From Streptomyces sp. MUM 178J (GTDB lineage: Bacteria > Actinomycetota > Actinomycetes > Streptomycetales > Streptomycetaceae): a stretch of 39,425 nt of DNA. Under the pieces are notes generated by a model. That model searched no databases, was not told the DNA's origin, and saw only the letters and a list, made by a program, of their open reading frames with translations. Positions 7,345 to 16,148 of the stretch are shown here, piece by piece. A program made the translations under genes and the position numbers. Each line of letters starts with the position of its first letter. Positions within the stretch are counted from its first letter, which is position 1. The stretch spans positions 1-39,425 of the forward strand of contig NZ_JADWYQ010000054.1 in NCBI RefSeq assembly GCF_022414575.1. Reading direction: 5' to 3'.

Positions 7345-7803
7345 TCACAGGGTGTCGAGCGCCTTGACGTAGTCGTTCAGATCCCGGGCGTCCGGCAGAT
7401 CGTTGACGACGGTCCAGCGGACCGTGCCCGAGGCGTCGATGACGAAGGTGCCGCGCACCGCGCACCCCTTCTCCTCGTCGAAGACGCCGTACGCCCGCGC
7501 GGCCTCGCCGTGCGGCCAGAAGTCGGAGAGCAGCGGATACTCCAGTCCCTCCTGCTCGCCGAAGATGCGCAGGCTGTGCATCGAGTCGGCGGAGACGGCG
7601 AGCAGCTGTGTCTCGTCGTTGACGAACGACGGCAGCTGCTCCTGGAGCGCGCGCAGCTCGCCCGTGCACACACCGGTGAACGCGAACGGATAGAAGAGCA
7701 GGACGACGCGCTTGCCGCCGCGGAAGTCCGCGAGGCGCACGGTGCGTCCGTGGTTGTCCTTCAGCTCAAAGTCCGGGGCCTGTGAGCCGACCTCGATCGC
7801 CAT
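7345..7803 (-). CDS. ahpE: AhpE-type thioredoxin-fold peroxiredoxin
   Basis: The 152-aa protein has a single AhpC/TSA domain. The peroxidatic site FYPFAFTGVCTGEL puts Cys at 46 with the usual Thr/Pro surroundings, and the segment SDFWPHGEAARAYGVF (~93-108) closely matches mycobacterial AhpE. It reduces peroxides and peroxynitrite in the cytosol. A second Cys (114, GCAVRGT) is present and could act as a resolving Cys or react with mycothiol; this is inference. The start is ATG 7803 with GGAG 5 nt upstream. It follows the DUF3052 gene on the same strand, with a hairpin between, and precedes terD, giving an oxidative/metal stress neighbourhood. Confidence 0.92.
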   Translation of the reverse strand: MAIEVGSQAPDFELKDNHGRTVRLADFRGGKRVVLLFYPFAFTGVCTGELRALQEQLPSFVNDETQLLAVSADSMHSLRIFGEQEGLEYPLLSDFWPHGEAARAYGVFDEEKGCAVRGTFVIDASGTVRWTVVNDLPDARDLNDYVKALDTL

Positions 7804-7877
7804 GTCCACTCCACCTCTTTGGGAACTCCGCTCCCGCTGGGCCGAACCGGTGAAGCCCCACCCTACGCGCCTGTGCC

Positions 7878-7912
7878 AGGGCCCCGCGGCGGCTGGGCGG
7901 CCACGGGGCCCT
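7878..7912 (-). terminator. Hairpin between the DUF3052 and peroxiredoxin genes
   Basis: A 9-bp perfect stem (agggccccg / cggggccct) has a 17-nt G/C-rich loop. It is placed 49 nt after the DUF3052 stop and could end that transcript. The long loop makes this moderate evidence. Confidence 0.45.
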
Positions 7913-7960
7913 CGAGGGTGCGGCTCCACCCCTTGGGCGGATGAGCCGAAGGGGGAGGAT

Positions 7961-8383
7961 TCAGCGCTTGGGTGCGGCGAGACGGACGCCCGACCAGTCC
8001 TTGCCGACGCTGATGCTCTTGGATGAGGAGAGGCCGGCGGTCTTGGCCGCGTCGATCACATCGCTCGGCTCGACGTATCCGTCACGACCGGTCTTCGGCG
8101 TCAGCAGACAGATGACACCGCCCTCGTCCAGCAGGCCGATGGCATCGACCAGCGCGTCCGTGAGATCGCCGTCCTCGTCGCGGAACCAGAGCACGACGGC
8201 GTCGGCGACGTCGTCGTAGTCCTCGTCCACGAGCTCCTGACCGATCACGGACTCGATGCCTTCACGGAGATCCTGGTCGACGTCGTCGTCGTAACCGATC
8301 TCCTGGACCACCTGTCCGGGAGAGAACCCCAGCTTTCCAGCCGGGTTGGTCCGCTCCTCCGCGTGGTCCGCGGTCGCGCTCAC
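7961..8383 (-). CDS. DUF3052 family protein
   Basis: A small acidic 140-aa protein with no signal peptide or membrane segment. Visible features are the acidic stretch YDDDVDQDLREGIE, EDYDDVADAVVLWFRDEDGDL, GLLDEGGVICLLTPKTGR and a C-terminal KDWSGVRLAAPKR. These match the actinobacterial DUF3052 family, usually found next to aceE and ahpE as here. The start is GTG 8383, set by a strong AGGAGG 6 nt upstream; the frame stays open further upstream, but that stretch is Cys/Arg-rich and looks non-coding. It is divergent from aceE across a 500-bp gap. The biochemical role is unknown. Confidence 0.88.
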   Translation of the reverse strand: MSATADHAEERTNPAGKLGFSPGQVVQEIGYDDDVDQDLREGIESVIGQELVDEDYDDVADAVVLWFRDEDGDLTDALVDAIGLLDEGGVICLLTPKTGRDGYVEPSDVIDAAKTAGLSSSKSISVGKDWSGVRLAAPKR

Positions 8384-8883
8384 GGCTTGCCTCCTGATCG
8401 TGTGTGGAAAATGCTGCAGCCGCGCGCGTACGCGCGGCGTTGGCCGTAGTCCACACGTGCTGGGCGGATCGCGCAAGTACCCGGCCGCCGAGACCGCCGA
8501 AACGGTGACGTTTGCGGCCGTCTTGCCGCAAGTCCCGGCACGCTCGAGGGACTGAGGGCGATCCAGGGCACACCCTTCGATGGCCTTTGCGGCTTTTCTT
8601 CCCGGCAGCCCGCCCTCATACGCCACCCAATCGCGAACAAAGAGCCGAAACGCCTGCGCGATCCCGGTGCGCGCATACGACGTGCATACGGCGTGCGCAC
8701 GGCGTGCACCCCGCCCGCATACGACGCACACCCCCGCCCGCCCGCGACCTGACACAGGACTTCGGGGTTACCCCTGAGTAGAGATGACGTTTCCCGTCCA
8801 GCGGTACACGATGGGAGACGGTGCACGCCCGCCCTGTCGCAACTCCCGCCCTGTCACACCTCTCCTAACAGTGAAGGAACAGC
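8384..8883. promoter_or_regulatory. 500-bp divergent intergenic region upstream of aceE
   Basis: No convincing gene is present. The region should hold the promoters of the DUF3052 gene and of aceE and is long enough for a regulated leader. Visible elements are a ccgcgcg/cgcgcgg hairpin near 8421, a GGGGT-T-ACCCC dyad at 8764-8774, a direct repeat of cccgccctgtc at 8828-8838 and 8845-8855 (17-nt period), and several cgcatacgac-like repeats at about 8677-8730. Confidence 0.45.
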
Positions 8884-11631
8884 GTGGCTTCCGGATCAGA
8901 TCGCAACCCGATCATCATTGGCGGCCTTCCCAGTCAGGTCCCGGACTTCGATCCCGAAGAGACCCAGGAGTGGCTGGACTCCCTCGACGCCGCCGTCGAC
9001 GAGCGGGGGCGAGAGCGCGCCCGCTACCTGATGCTCCGCCTGATCGAGCGGGCCCGTGAGAAGCGCGTGGCCGTGCCCGAGATGCGCTCCACGGACTACG
9101 TCAACACCATCGCCACCAAGGACGAGCCGTTCTTCCCCGGAAACGAGGAGATCGAGCGGAGCATCCTCAACGCCACCCGGTGGAACGCGGCCGTCATGGT
9201 CTCGCGCGCCCAGCGCCCCGGGATCGGCGTCGGCGGCCATATCGCCACCTTCGCCTCCTCCGCCTCCCTCTACGACGTGGGCTTCAACCACTTCTTCCGC
9301 GGCAAGGACGAGGGCGACGGCGGCGACCAGATCTTCTTCCAGGGGCACGCCTCCCCCGGCATCTATGCCCGCGCCTTCCTGCTCGACCGGCTCGACGAGG
9401 CCCGGCTCGACGCATTCCGCCAGGAGAAGTCCAAGGCCCCCGACGGTCTGTCGTCCTATCCGCATCCGCGGCTGATGCCGGACTTCTGGGAGTTCCCGAC
9501 CGTCTCCATGGGTCTGGGCCCGATCAGCGCCATCTACCAGGCGCGGATGAACCGCTATATGGAGGCCCGCGGCATCGCCGACACGTCCAAGTCCCACGTC
9601 TGGGCCTTCCTCGGCGACGGCGAGATGGACGAGCCGGAGTCGCTCGGCCAGCTGTCCATCGCAGCCCGCGAGGGCCTGGACAATCTGACCTTCGTGGTCA
9701 ACTGCAATCTCCAGCGGCTGGACGGCCCGGTGCGCGGCAACGGCAAGATCATCCAGGAGCTGGAGTCGCAGTTCCGCGGCGCCGGCTGGAATGTGATCAA
9801 GCTGATCTGGGACCGCACCTGGGACCCGCTGCTCGCCCAGGACCGGGACGGCGTACTGGTCAACAAGCTGAACATCACGCCGGACGGGCAGTTCCAGACG
9901 TACGCCACCGAGACCGGCGCATACATCCGCGACCACTTCTTCGGCGACGACCACCGGCTGCGCGCGATGGTCGCGAACATGACCGACCACCAGATCCTGA
10001 TGCTCGGCCGCGGCGGCCACGACCACCGCAAGATCTACGCCGCCTACTCGGCGGCCCGTGCCCACAAGGGCCAGCCCACGGTGATCCTCGCCCAGACCGT
10101 GAAGGGCTGGACGCTCGGCCCGAACTTCGAGGGCCGCAACGCCACCCACCAGATGAAGAAGCTGACGGTCGACGACCTCAAGGGCTTCCGGGACCGGCTG
10201 CACCTGCCCATCGCGGACAAGGACCTGGAAAGCGGCCTGCCGCCGTACTACCACCCCGGCCGCGACTCCGAAGAGATCCAGTACATGCACGACCGGCGCA
10301 AGTCCCTGGGCGGGTACGCGCCGACCCGCGTCGTGCGCGCGAAACCCCTGCAACTGCCCGACGACAAGGTGTACGCGGCGGTCAAGAAGGGCTCCGGACA
10401 GCAGTCCATCGCCACCACCATGGCGTTCGTCCGGCTGCTGAAGGACCTGATGCGGGACAAGGAGATCGGCAAGCGGTTCGTACTGATCGCGCCGGACGAG
10501 TACCGCACCTTCGGCATGGACTCCTTCTTCCCGAGCGCCAAGATCTACAACCCGCTGGGGCAGCAGTACGAGGCGGTGGACCGCGAGCTGCTGCTCGCCT
10601 ACAAGGAGTCCCCCACCGGACAGATGCTGCACGACGGCATCTCGGAGGCCGGCTGCACCGCCTCGCTGATCGCCGCGGGCTCCGCGTACGCCACCCACGG
10701 CGAACCGTTGGTCCCGGTGTACGTCTTCTACTCGATGTTCGGCTTCCAGCGCACCGGCGACCAGTTCTGGCAGATGGCGGACCAGCTGGCGCGCGGCTTC
10801 GTGCTGGGCGCGACCGCCGGGCGCACCACCCTGACCGGCGAGGGCCTGCAGCACGCGGACGGCCACTCGCAGCTGCTGGCCTCCACAAACCCGGCGTGCG
10901 TCGCCTACGACCCCGCCTTCGGCTTCGAGATCGCCCATATCGTCAAGGACGGTCTGCGCCGGATGTACGGCTCCGACGCCGAGCACCCCCACGGCGAGGA
11001 CGTCTTCTACTACCTGACCGTCTACAACGAGCCCATCCAGCACCCGGCCGAACCCGACGACGTGGACGTCGAGGGCATCCTCAAGGGCCTCCACCGCTTC
11101 AAGGCGGGCGAGGCCGGCGACGTGTCCGCCCAGATCCTGGCGTCCGGCGTCGCCGTGCCCTGGGCCGTGGAGGCGCAGCGGCTGCTGGCCCAGGAGTGGA
11201 ACGTCCGCGCGGACGTGTGGTCGGCGACCTCCTGGAACGAGCTGCGGCGCGACGCCGTCGCCACGGACGAGCACAACCTCCTCCACCCGGAGGAGGAGCA
11301 GCGTGTTCCGTACGTCACCCGGAAGCTGTCCGGGGCGGCCGGTCCGTTCGTCGCGGTCTCCGACTGGATGCGGTCCGTGCCGGACCAGATCTCCCGCTGG
11401 GTCCCGGGGACGTACACCTCCCTGGGCGCCGACGGCTTCGGCTTCGCGGACACGCGGGGCGCGGCGCGGCGGTACTTCCACATCGACGCGCAGTCGATCG
11501 TGCTGGCGGTGCTGACGGAGCTGGCGCGGGAGGGAAAGCTGGACCGCTCGGTTCTGAAGCAGGCGGTCGACCGTTATCAGCTGCTGGACGTCGCCGCGGC
11601 TGAGCCGGGTGCGGCGGGCGGCGACGCGTAG
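8884..11631 (+). CDS. aceE: Pyruvate dehydrogenase E1 component, homodimeric type
   Basis: The 915-aa protein has the full length of AceE. It catalyses thiamine-diphosphate-dependent decarboxylation of pyruvate and acetyl transfer to the lipoyl domain of E2, feeding acetyl-CoA to the TCA cycle and fatty-acid synthesis. The ThDP/Mg2+ motif runs from GDGEMDE (244-250) to NCN (273-275). The N-terminal E1 domain includes [21 protein letters not shown] (119-139, with the His of the active site), and the middle and C-terminal transketolase domains include [15 protein letters not shown]. The start is GTG 8884, after a GAAGGA purine stretch. It stands alone, with no E2 or E3 gene beside it, as is usual for actinobacteria whose complex shares E2 with 2-oxoglutarate dehydrogenase. 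Confidence 0.97.
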   Translation: MASGSDRNPIIIGGLPSQVPDFDPEETQEWLDSLDAAVDERGRERARYLMLRLIERAREKRVAVPEMRSTDYVNTIATKDEPFFPGNEEIERSILNATRWNAAVMVSRAQRPGIGVGGHIATFASSASLYDVGFNHFFRGKDEGDGGDQIFFQGHASPGIYARAFLLDRLDEARLDAFRQEKSKAPDGLSSYPHPRLMPDFWEFPTVSMGLGPISAIYQARMNRYMEARGIADTSKSHVWAFLGDGEMDEPESLGQLSIAAREGLDNLTFVVNCNLQRLDGPVRGNGKIIQELESQFRGAGWNVIKLIWDRTWDPLLAQDRDGVLVNKLNITPDGQFQTYATETGAYIRDHFFGDDHRLRAMVANMTDHQILMLGRGGHDHRKIYAAYSAARAHKGQPTVILAQTVKGWTLGPNFEGRNATHQMKKLTVDDLKGFRDRLHLPIADKDLESGLPPYYHPGRDSEEIQYMHDRRKSLGGYAPTRVVRAKPLQLPDDKVYAAVKKGSGQQSIATTMAFVRLLKDLMRDKEIGKRFVLIAPDEYRTFGMDSFFPSAKIYNPLGQQYEAVDRELLLAYKESPTGQMLHDGISEAGCTASLIAAGSAYATHGEPLVPVYVFYSMFGFQRTGDQFWQMADQLARGFVLGATAGRTTLTGEGLQHADGHSQLLASTNPACVAYDPAFGFEIAHIVKDGLRRMYGSDAEHPHGEDVFYYLTVYNEPIQHPAEPDDVDVEGILKGLHRFKAGEAGDVSAQILASGVAVPWAVEAQRLLAQEWNVRADVWSATSWNELRRDAVATDEHNLLHPEEEQRVPYVTRKLSGAAGPFVAVSDWMRSVPDQISRWVPGTYTSLGADGFGFADTRGAARRYFHIDAQSIVLAVLTELAREGKLDRSVLKQAVDRYQLLDVAAAEPGAAGGDA

Positions 11632-12091
11632 CCGCCTGCGGCGCGCATACGGGGTCCAAGGCCCGGGCGCCTCGCCTCGTGCCGAGCCACGAGCCTCGCT
11701 CCGGGCCGGGCCGCCCCCAGGCCCGGACCCGGAGCCCGGCTCGAGCCCGGAGCCCGGGGGCCTCGCTTCGTACTGGCCCCCGGGACCCGCGGTCCCCGGG
11801 CACCCGGAGCCTCGCCCCGCACCAGGCCGCCCCAAGCCCGGGACCCGGACCCGGAGCCGGAACCCCACGGCCTCCCCTCGTACCGCCCCAAGCCCGGGAC
11901 CCGGACCCGGAGCCTGGGGGCCTCCCCTCGTACCGCCCCACCCCGGGACCCGCGGTCCCCGAGGCCCGGACCTCGCTCCCTATCGGGCCGCCCCAGGCCC
12001 GGGGCGCTCGGGTGGGCGGGGCGAGCGGAAGGAGCCCGGGCCCGGGGGAAGGGTGCACGGGGGCGTCGGTCCCACGTGCGGAGCCCCTAGC
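11632..12091. repeat. GC-rich decayed tandem repeat between aceE and the K+ channel gene
   Basis: There is no plausible gene in this 460-bp stretch. It is dominated by variants of cccgggacccggacccggagcc and cctcccctcgtaccgcccc, recurring every ~50-56 bp (clear copies near 11827, 11869-11918 and 11919-11968). Palindromic variants of gggacccgcggtccc occur near 11783 and 11945. The earlier part (from about 11680) holds more diverged copies. All frames through it are low-complexity Pro/Gly/Arg, so it looks non-coding. Confidence 0.7.
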
Positions 12092-12952
12092 ATGCTGCGC
12101 ATGAACGAAACGTCCGCCCAAGATCGGTGGGAGCGGCGCAGTCAGGGGCCCCTCCTGTGGCTCGCCGTCGCCTTCGCCGTCGCGTACGCCGTACCCGTCG
12201 TCGCCCCTGACTCCGCCCCCTGGGTGCGCACCCTGTGCGTGATCACGAACTGGGTGGTCTGGGCGGCGTTCGCCGTGGACTACTCCGCACGGCTGTGGCT
12301 CGCCGAGAACCGGATGCGTTTCGTCCGCTCCAACCCGCTCTCCCTGCTCGCCGTCGCCCTCCCCCTCCTCCAGCCGCTACGGCTGCTCAAGCTGGTCTCG
12401 ATGCTGCTGCTCGCGGGCCAGCGGGCCCGTATGGCGTCGCAGGTGCGGGTGACGACCTATGTCGCCGGCTCCTGCCTCGGGCTGCTGATCTTCGGGGCGC
12501 TGGCGGTGCTGGAGGTGGAACGCCATGCGCCCGGTGCGTCGATCCAGTCGCTGGGCGACGCCCTGTGGTGGGCGTTCACCACGATGACCACCGTCGGGTA
12601 CGGGGACATGGCGCCCACGACCGGCGTCGGCCGGATCCTGGCGGTGGGGCTGATGCTCTCCGGCATCGCCCTGCTCGGTGTGGTCACGGCGAACATCGCC
12701 GCTTGGTTCATCGCCCGCTTCGAGAAGGACGAGGATGCCGAGCGCCGTCACTCCGCGGCCATCGAGGCGCTGACCGCCGAGGTCCGCTCGCTGCGTGCCG
12801 AGGTGGCGCGGCTGTCCGAACCGGAATCGGAGCGGGAAGCCGACCGGGGATCCGAGAGGGTTTCGCAGCCGGCTTCCGAGCCGGGCGGCGAGCCGGTTCC
12901 CGCGCCGGGATCCGCCCCGGTCCCCGCGGCCCAGACCGCGGCCCGGTCATAG
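12092..12952 (+). CDS. Potassium channel family protein (voltage-gated-like, six-TM)
   Basis: The 286-aa inner-membrane protein shows the signature filter TTVGYGD in LWWAFTTMTTVGYGDMAP, followed by an S6 helix (RILAVGLMLSGIALLGVVTANIAAW). Before the pore are S1 (LLWLAVAFAVAYAVPVV), S2 (TLCVITNWVVWAAFAVDYSARL), an S3/S4-like region with few Arg residues, and S5. The layout is that of a Kv-type subunit with a weak voltage sensor. After S6 a coiled coil (IEALTAEVRSLRAEVARL) probably holds the tetramer, and a disordered Ser/Pro/Glu tail follows. ATG 12092 is preferred because GGAG lies 8 nt upstream; ATG 12101 is the alternative. A hairpin follows between this and the convergent I36 gene. Confidence 0.9.
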   Translation: MLRMNETSAQDRWERRSQGPLLWLAVAFAVAYAVPVVAPDSAPWVRTLCVITNWVVWAAFAVDYSARLWLAENRMRFVRSNPLSLLAVALPLLQPLRLLKLVSMLLLAGQRARMASQVRVTTYVAGSCLGLLIFGALAVLEVERHAPGASIQSLGDALWWAFTTMTTVGYGDMAPTTGVGRILAVGLMLSGIALLGVVTANIAAWFIARFEKDEDAERRHSAAIEALTAEVRSLRAEVARLSEPESEREADRGSERVSQPASEPGGEPVPAPGSAPVPAAQTAARS

Positions 12953-13022
12953 ACGACGAGGTTCCGGCGCGCCGCCCTGTCCGACGCGAACGCCACGGCG
13001 GAGGTGCGGCCGCGCCCCTACA

Positions 13023-13051
13023 GGTGCCGGACGTCCGCTATGTCCGGCACC
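13023..13051. terminator. Bidirectional hairpin between convergent genes
   Basis: A perfect 10-bp stem (ggtgccggac / gtccggcacc) with a 9-nt loop lies between the ends of the K+ channel gene (plus) and the I36-like gene (minus). Its position suits a terminator for both. Confidence 0.65.
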
Positions 13052-13075
13052 CCGCACCGGCCGGGCGGGCAGGTC

Positions 13076-13495
13076 TCAGCTCTCCCACAGTTTGAACGCC
13101 CGCACCCGGTATGGCGAGCGCGGGGCCCATGTCCCGCTGCCCGGGTACGTCTCGAACTCGCCCGTCTCCGCGCATTCGCCCGACTGGTAGGTGGTGACCG
13201 GCCGCCCGGTCCTGTTGGCCAGTGACTGGGCCGCGGCCCCCGCCGGCAGCCGGATGCAGGACTCGATGTCGGTGTCGGCGAGTTCGAAGGTCTGGCGGGG
13301 GCCCTGGAAGTCGTCCTCGGGCCACAGGCAGAGCTGCCCCGGCCCACAGGGCCCGAGGTCCGCCGGCGCCCCGGAGGCCGTGGCGGTTCCCCCGGAAGCC
13401 GTGGCGGTTGCCTCGGGTGCCGACAGCAGGGCGGCGGCGGTCGCGGCGAGCACAGCGAACGCGGCAGCGGCCAGGGCGGTGGCGGTCATCTGCAT
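13076..13495 (-). CDS. Secreted peptidase inhibitor family I36-like protein
   Basis: The 139-aa protein has a Sec signal peptide (hydrophobic Ala-rich residues ~5-25, cleavage near AXA), a Thr/Ala/Gly linker with an imperfect repeat, and a small Cys-containing beta domain. The domain starts PCGPGQLCLWPEDDFQGPRQTF and has Cys at 50, 56, 80 and 108. The pattern matches the crystallin-fold inhibitor/I36 family (Streptomyces metalloproteinase inhibitor SMPI). Four Cys suggest two disulfides. It probably acts outside the cell; whether it inhibits a protease is unknown, since many I36 homologues are uncharacterised. The start is ATG 13495 with GGAG 7 nt upstream. Confidence 0.82.
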   Translation of the reverse strand: MQMTATALAAAAFAVLAATAAALLSAPEATATASGGTATASGAPADLGPCGPGQLCLWPEDDFQGPRQTFELADTDIESCIRLPAGAAAQSLANRTGRPVTTYQSGECAETGEFETYPGSGTWAPRSPYRVRAFKLWES

Positions 13496-13724
13496 CTGGT
13501 TCTCCCCCGTACGGTGTGGTCCTGCTCTGGAACCACGGTGGGCCGCCCGGCCCGACCGGGGAAGGGCGCCTGCGGCCGATCACCCTGATAGGCGACTGGC
13601 CCTCCTCCCCCGGCAAGCACCCGGTAGCCGCAGGCGACCAAGGCGCGGCCGCACGTCCTCGGCGCGCGCGGGCGCGAAACGTGATCTACCTCACGGTATT
13701 CACAGAGGTGCCCGTGAGTCTCCT

Positions 13725-13730
13725 AGGGTG
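13725..13730 (+). promoter_or_regulatory. Candidate -10 element for a leaderless hydrolase transcript
   Basis: TAGGGT ends 7 nt before the GTG at 13738, so transcription would start at the GTG itself. An upstream in-frame GTG at 13714 has a weak GAGG site and is the alternative start. Confidence 0.45.
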
Positions 13731-13737
13731 TCCCGCA

Positions 13738-14964
13738 GTGACTTCCTTCAACACCTCCCCCACCCTCCCCGTCTGGCGCGCAGTGCTGGCTCTGGCCGTC
13801 GTGTTCGTGATGCTGGCGACGACGGGGTGGACCGCCGTACGACACCACGGCGGTCCACGGGACGCCCTGGAAGCCGAGTTGACCGGGTGGCGGAAGGAGC
13901 GGGTGGGGACTCGTGCCCTGCCCTCGCCCGACTCTCCGCCACAGCGCATCGCCGCCTTCTTCGCGTCGATCGGCTCGGCGCGGCAGCACCGACTCGCGGA
14001 CCGCTTCCCCCGCATCGTCGGCAATCTCAACGGCGCGCCCGTCAGCCTGCGTTACCGCGCCAACCGCAGCTCCCTCGGCGCGACGCTGAAGATGGAGGGC
14101 GAGCGGCTCCGCAAGGCCTCGTCCCGGTTGACCCGCGAGGGTCGGCACACCGCCGCCCGCCGGCTGCACCGCTTCCGGGCGCTGATGGCCCGCGACCGGC
14201 AGATCCTCGCCTTCGACCCGTCCGGTTCCGGGAAGGTCGCCGAGGTCTTCGGCGACCTCGACCGCGCCGAGCGGGTCTCGGTCGTGGTCCCGGGCGTCGA
14301 CACCAATCTGCTCACCTTCCAGAAGACCGCGCGCAAGTACACCGCCCCGGTGGGCATGGCGCAGTCGCTGTACGCCGCCGAGCAGGCCGCGGCGCCCCGG
14401 GCCCGTACGGCCGTCATCGCGTGGGCGGACTACACCGCGCCCGTCGGGATCGGCATGGACTCGGCGATCGGCCGGCTCGCGGAGAGCGGCGCGGTGCGGC
14501 TGACGGCGCTGACCGAGGCGCTCCCCGGCGACTCGGAGGTCGCGCTGTTCTGCCACAGCTACGGTTCCGTGGTCTGCGGGGTCGCCGCGCGCGGCCTGCC
14601 GCCGCGCGTCACCGACCTGGCGGTTGCGGGCAGTCCCGGCATGCGCGCGGAGAACGTCGCCGGCCTGGGCACCCGTGCCCGGGTGTGGGCGATGCGGGAC
14701 GAGGACGACTGGATCGAGGACGTGCCGCATCTGGCGGTCGGGGGGCTCGGGCATGGCGAGGACCCGGTCGCGCCCGACTTCGGCGCGCGTGTGCTGTCGG
14801 CTGCGGGCGCGGTCGGCCACGCAGGCTATTTCAAGCCGGGAACTGGGAGTGTGGAGAACTTCGCCGCGATAGGTGTCGGCTCCTACGGCGACGTGGAATG
14901 TGCGCCGGGGCATCGGGCCTGCCGCAGCGGTATTTCCGGCGCAAAAGACGTCCGACGCGCGTAG
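13738..14964 (+). CDS. Alpha/beta hydrolase, DUF1023 family, membrane-anchored
   Basis: The 408-aa protein has one N-terminal membrane helix (~13-29), a helical middle with predicted coiled segments (~40-160), and a C-terminal alpha/beta-hydrolase domain. The nucleophile elbow is FCHSYGS (Ser 274), after a first strand SVVVPGVDTN (~181-190). An Asp (EDDW region) and a C-terminal His (GHAGYF) could complete the triad. The DUF1023 family is typical of actinobacteria and lacks an assigned substrate. The gene may start at GTG 13714 or 13738; I chose 13738 because of the -10 element. It is followed after 86 bp by a same-strand DUF4429 gene with its own predicted promoter. Confidence 0.82.
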   Translation: MTSFNTSPTLPVWRAVLALAVVFVMLATTGWTAVRHHGGPRDALEAELTGWRKERVGTRALPSPDSPPQRIAAFFASIGSARQHRLADRFPRIVGNLNGAPVSLRYRANRSSLGATLKMEGERLRKASSRLTREGRHTAARRLHRFRALMARDRQILAFDPSGSGKVAEVFGDLDRAERVSVVVPGVDTNLLTFQKTARKYTAPVGMAQSLYAAEQAAAPRARTAVIAWADYTAPVGIGMDSAIGRLAESGAVRLTALTEALPGDSEVALFCHSYGSVVCGVAARGLPPRVTDLAVAGSPGMRAENVAGLGTRARVWAMRDEDDWIEDVPHLAVGGLGHGEDPVAPDFGARVLSAAGAVGHAGYFKPGTGSVENFAAIGVGSYGDVECAPGHRACRSGISGAKDVRRA

Positions 14965-15037
14965 ACCGCCGTGGATCGAGGTGGATCCGGGTGGATTTGG
15001 CTGGTTGCCAAGGGGCGACGCGCGGGCGTACGCCGCA

Positions 15038-15043
15038 TACGAT
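15038..15043 (+). promoter_or_regulatory. Candidate -10 element for leaderless DUF4429 transcript
   Basis: TACGAT ends 7 nt before ATG 15051. A GAGG stretch also lies 3 nt before the ATG, too close for a good ribosome site, which favours leaderless initiation. Confidence 0.45.
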
Positions 15044-15050
15044 GAGGCGT

Positions 15051-15908
15051 ATGGGTGATGTGCTGGCCGGAATTCAAGCCACTTGGGAGTTCGAGTCCGA
15101 CTCCGTGCTCATCCGCTTCGAACGGGGGATCCGTACGCCGAAGCTGCTCTCCGTGCTCGGTGAACGGCGCATCCCCCACGAGGCGTTGGCGTCGGTGATG
15201 CTCACTCCCGGCAAGCGGGGGACGGTGGTGCTGCGCGCCGTGCCCAGATCCGGCGCGGACCCGCTGATGGAAGCGGCCGCGGACCAACTCAAGGAGGCCT
15301 GCGACCCCTACCGGCTGGTGCTGCCGGCCGAGCGGGAGACACTCGCCGAGTACTACGCCGACGAGCTGCGGGCCCGGCTGAGCCCGGACGCGGACCGGCC
15401 GGCGGACCGCTTCACAGTGGCGGCCCCACCCCCGCCGCTGCACTTCAAGGCCTACGACGGCAAGGCCTCGTTCGACGGCACGCACGTCTCCTTCCGCTGG
15501 TTCCGGACGGGCGCGTCGTCGGCGAAGTGGAAGGCCGGCGACCAGAGCTTCCCGGTGGCGGAACTGAGCGGGGTGGAGTGGCGCTCGCCCGAGGTCTTCG
15601 ACGGCTGTCTGCGGCTGCTGCGGGACGGCGGCACGCCCGGGGAGCGGGCGCAGCCGGACCAGGACCCCGCCGCGGTGGTCTTCGGACTGGGCTACGGGCC
15701 GGTGCACGAGTCGCTGCCGTTCGCCGCGGCGGTGCTGGAGTCGATCCGCACGACGTCGGCCGTCCCGGCCCTGGCGATCCCCTCGGCCCGCCGCGACCCG
15801 GCGGACATCGCGGACCGGATCCGGCATCTGGGGGAGCTGCACCAGGCGGGACTGGTGACGGACGAGGAGTTCACCACCAAGAAGGCGGAGCTCCTGGCGG
15901 AACTGTGA
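15051..15908 (+). CDS. DUF4429 domain protein with C-terminal SHOCT domain
   Basis: This soluble 285-aa protein has two related beta-rich DUF4429 repeats: residues ~1-85 (FESDSVLIRFERGIRTPKLL) and ~125-235 (FDGTHVSFRWFRTGASS). A short C-terminal SHOCT-type helical module (IADRIRHLGELHQAGLVTDEEFTTKKAELLAEL region) follows. Both parts are common in Streptomyces proteins of unknown function, where SHOCT often mediates oligomerisation. There is no signal peptide or membrane segment. A second ATG at 15042 is in frame but has no support. A weak GC hairpin follows the stop. Nothing here suggests a specific role. Confidence 0.85.
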   Translation: MGDVLAGIQATWEFESDSVLIRFERGIRTPKLLSVLGERRIPHEALASVMLTPGKRGTVVLRAVPRSGADPLMEAAADQLKEACDPYRLVLPAERETLAEYYADELRARLSPDADRPADRFTVAAPPPPLHFKAYDGKASFDGTHVSFRWFRTGASSAKWKAGDQSFPVAELSGVEWRSPEVFDGCLRLLRDGGTPGERAQPDQDPAAVVFGLGYGPVHESLPFAAAVLESIRTTSAVPALAIPSARRDPADIADRIRHLGELHQAGLVTDEEFTTKKAELLAEL

Positions 15909-16148
15909 CCGGGGCCGGGCCCCGTGTCATACCGTTCCGATCCTGGCCCGGCCGGCCTGGCTGCCGCCGTTCGCCGCAGTGCTGATCCTGACCGGCCGCC
16001 GCACCCGGGCCTTCGAGGCGCCGTGGCACGGCGCGGGCCGGGGGCGGCGGGCGGTCGCGGGGCTGCTGACGGCGTTCTCCGCGGTCTTCGCACCGGGCCT
16101 GGCGTGACGCCGGACCGGCCGCAGGTCATCCGCCGGGGCGTACTCGGA

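Noticed and set aside
8896..11868. A 990-residue open frame on the minus strand opposite aceE
   Set aside because: It is a shadow caused by high GC in third positions: its sequence is repetitive Val/Gly/Arg/Leu with no family, while the plus strand encodes complete AceE.
11609..12091. Plus-strand extension of the K+ channel frame back to 11609
   Set aside because: The extension is Pro/Gly/Arg low-complexity from a non-coding repeat; a ribosome site supports ATG 12092.
15943..16107. Open plus-strand stretch with hydrophobic runs (AWLPPFAAVLILTG, AVAGLLTAFSAVF) ending in TGA
   Set aside because: No start codon or ribosome site is in frame and the match to any family is weak; it may be the tail of a lost membrane-protein gene, but I could not support it.
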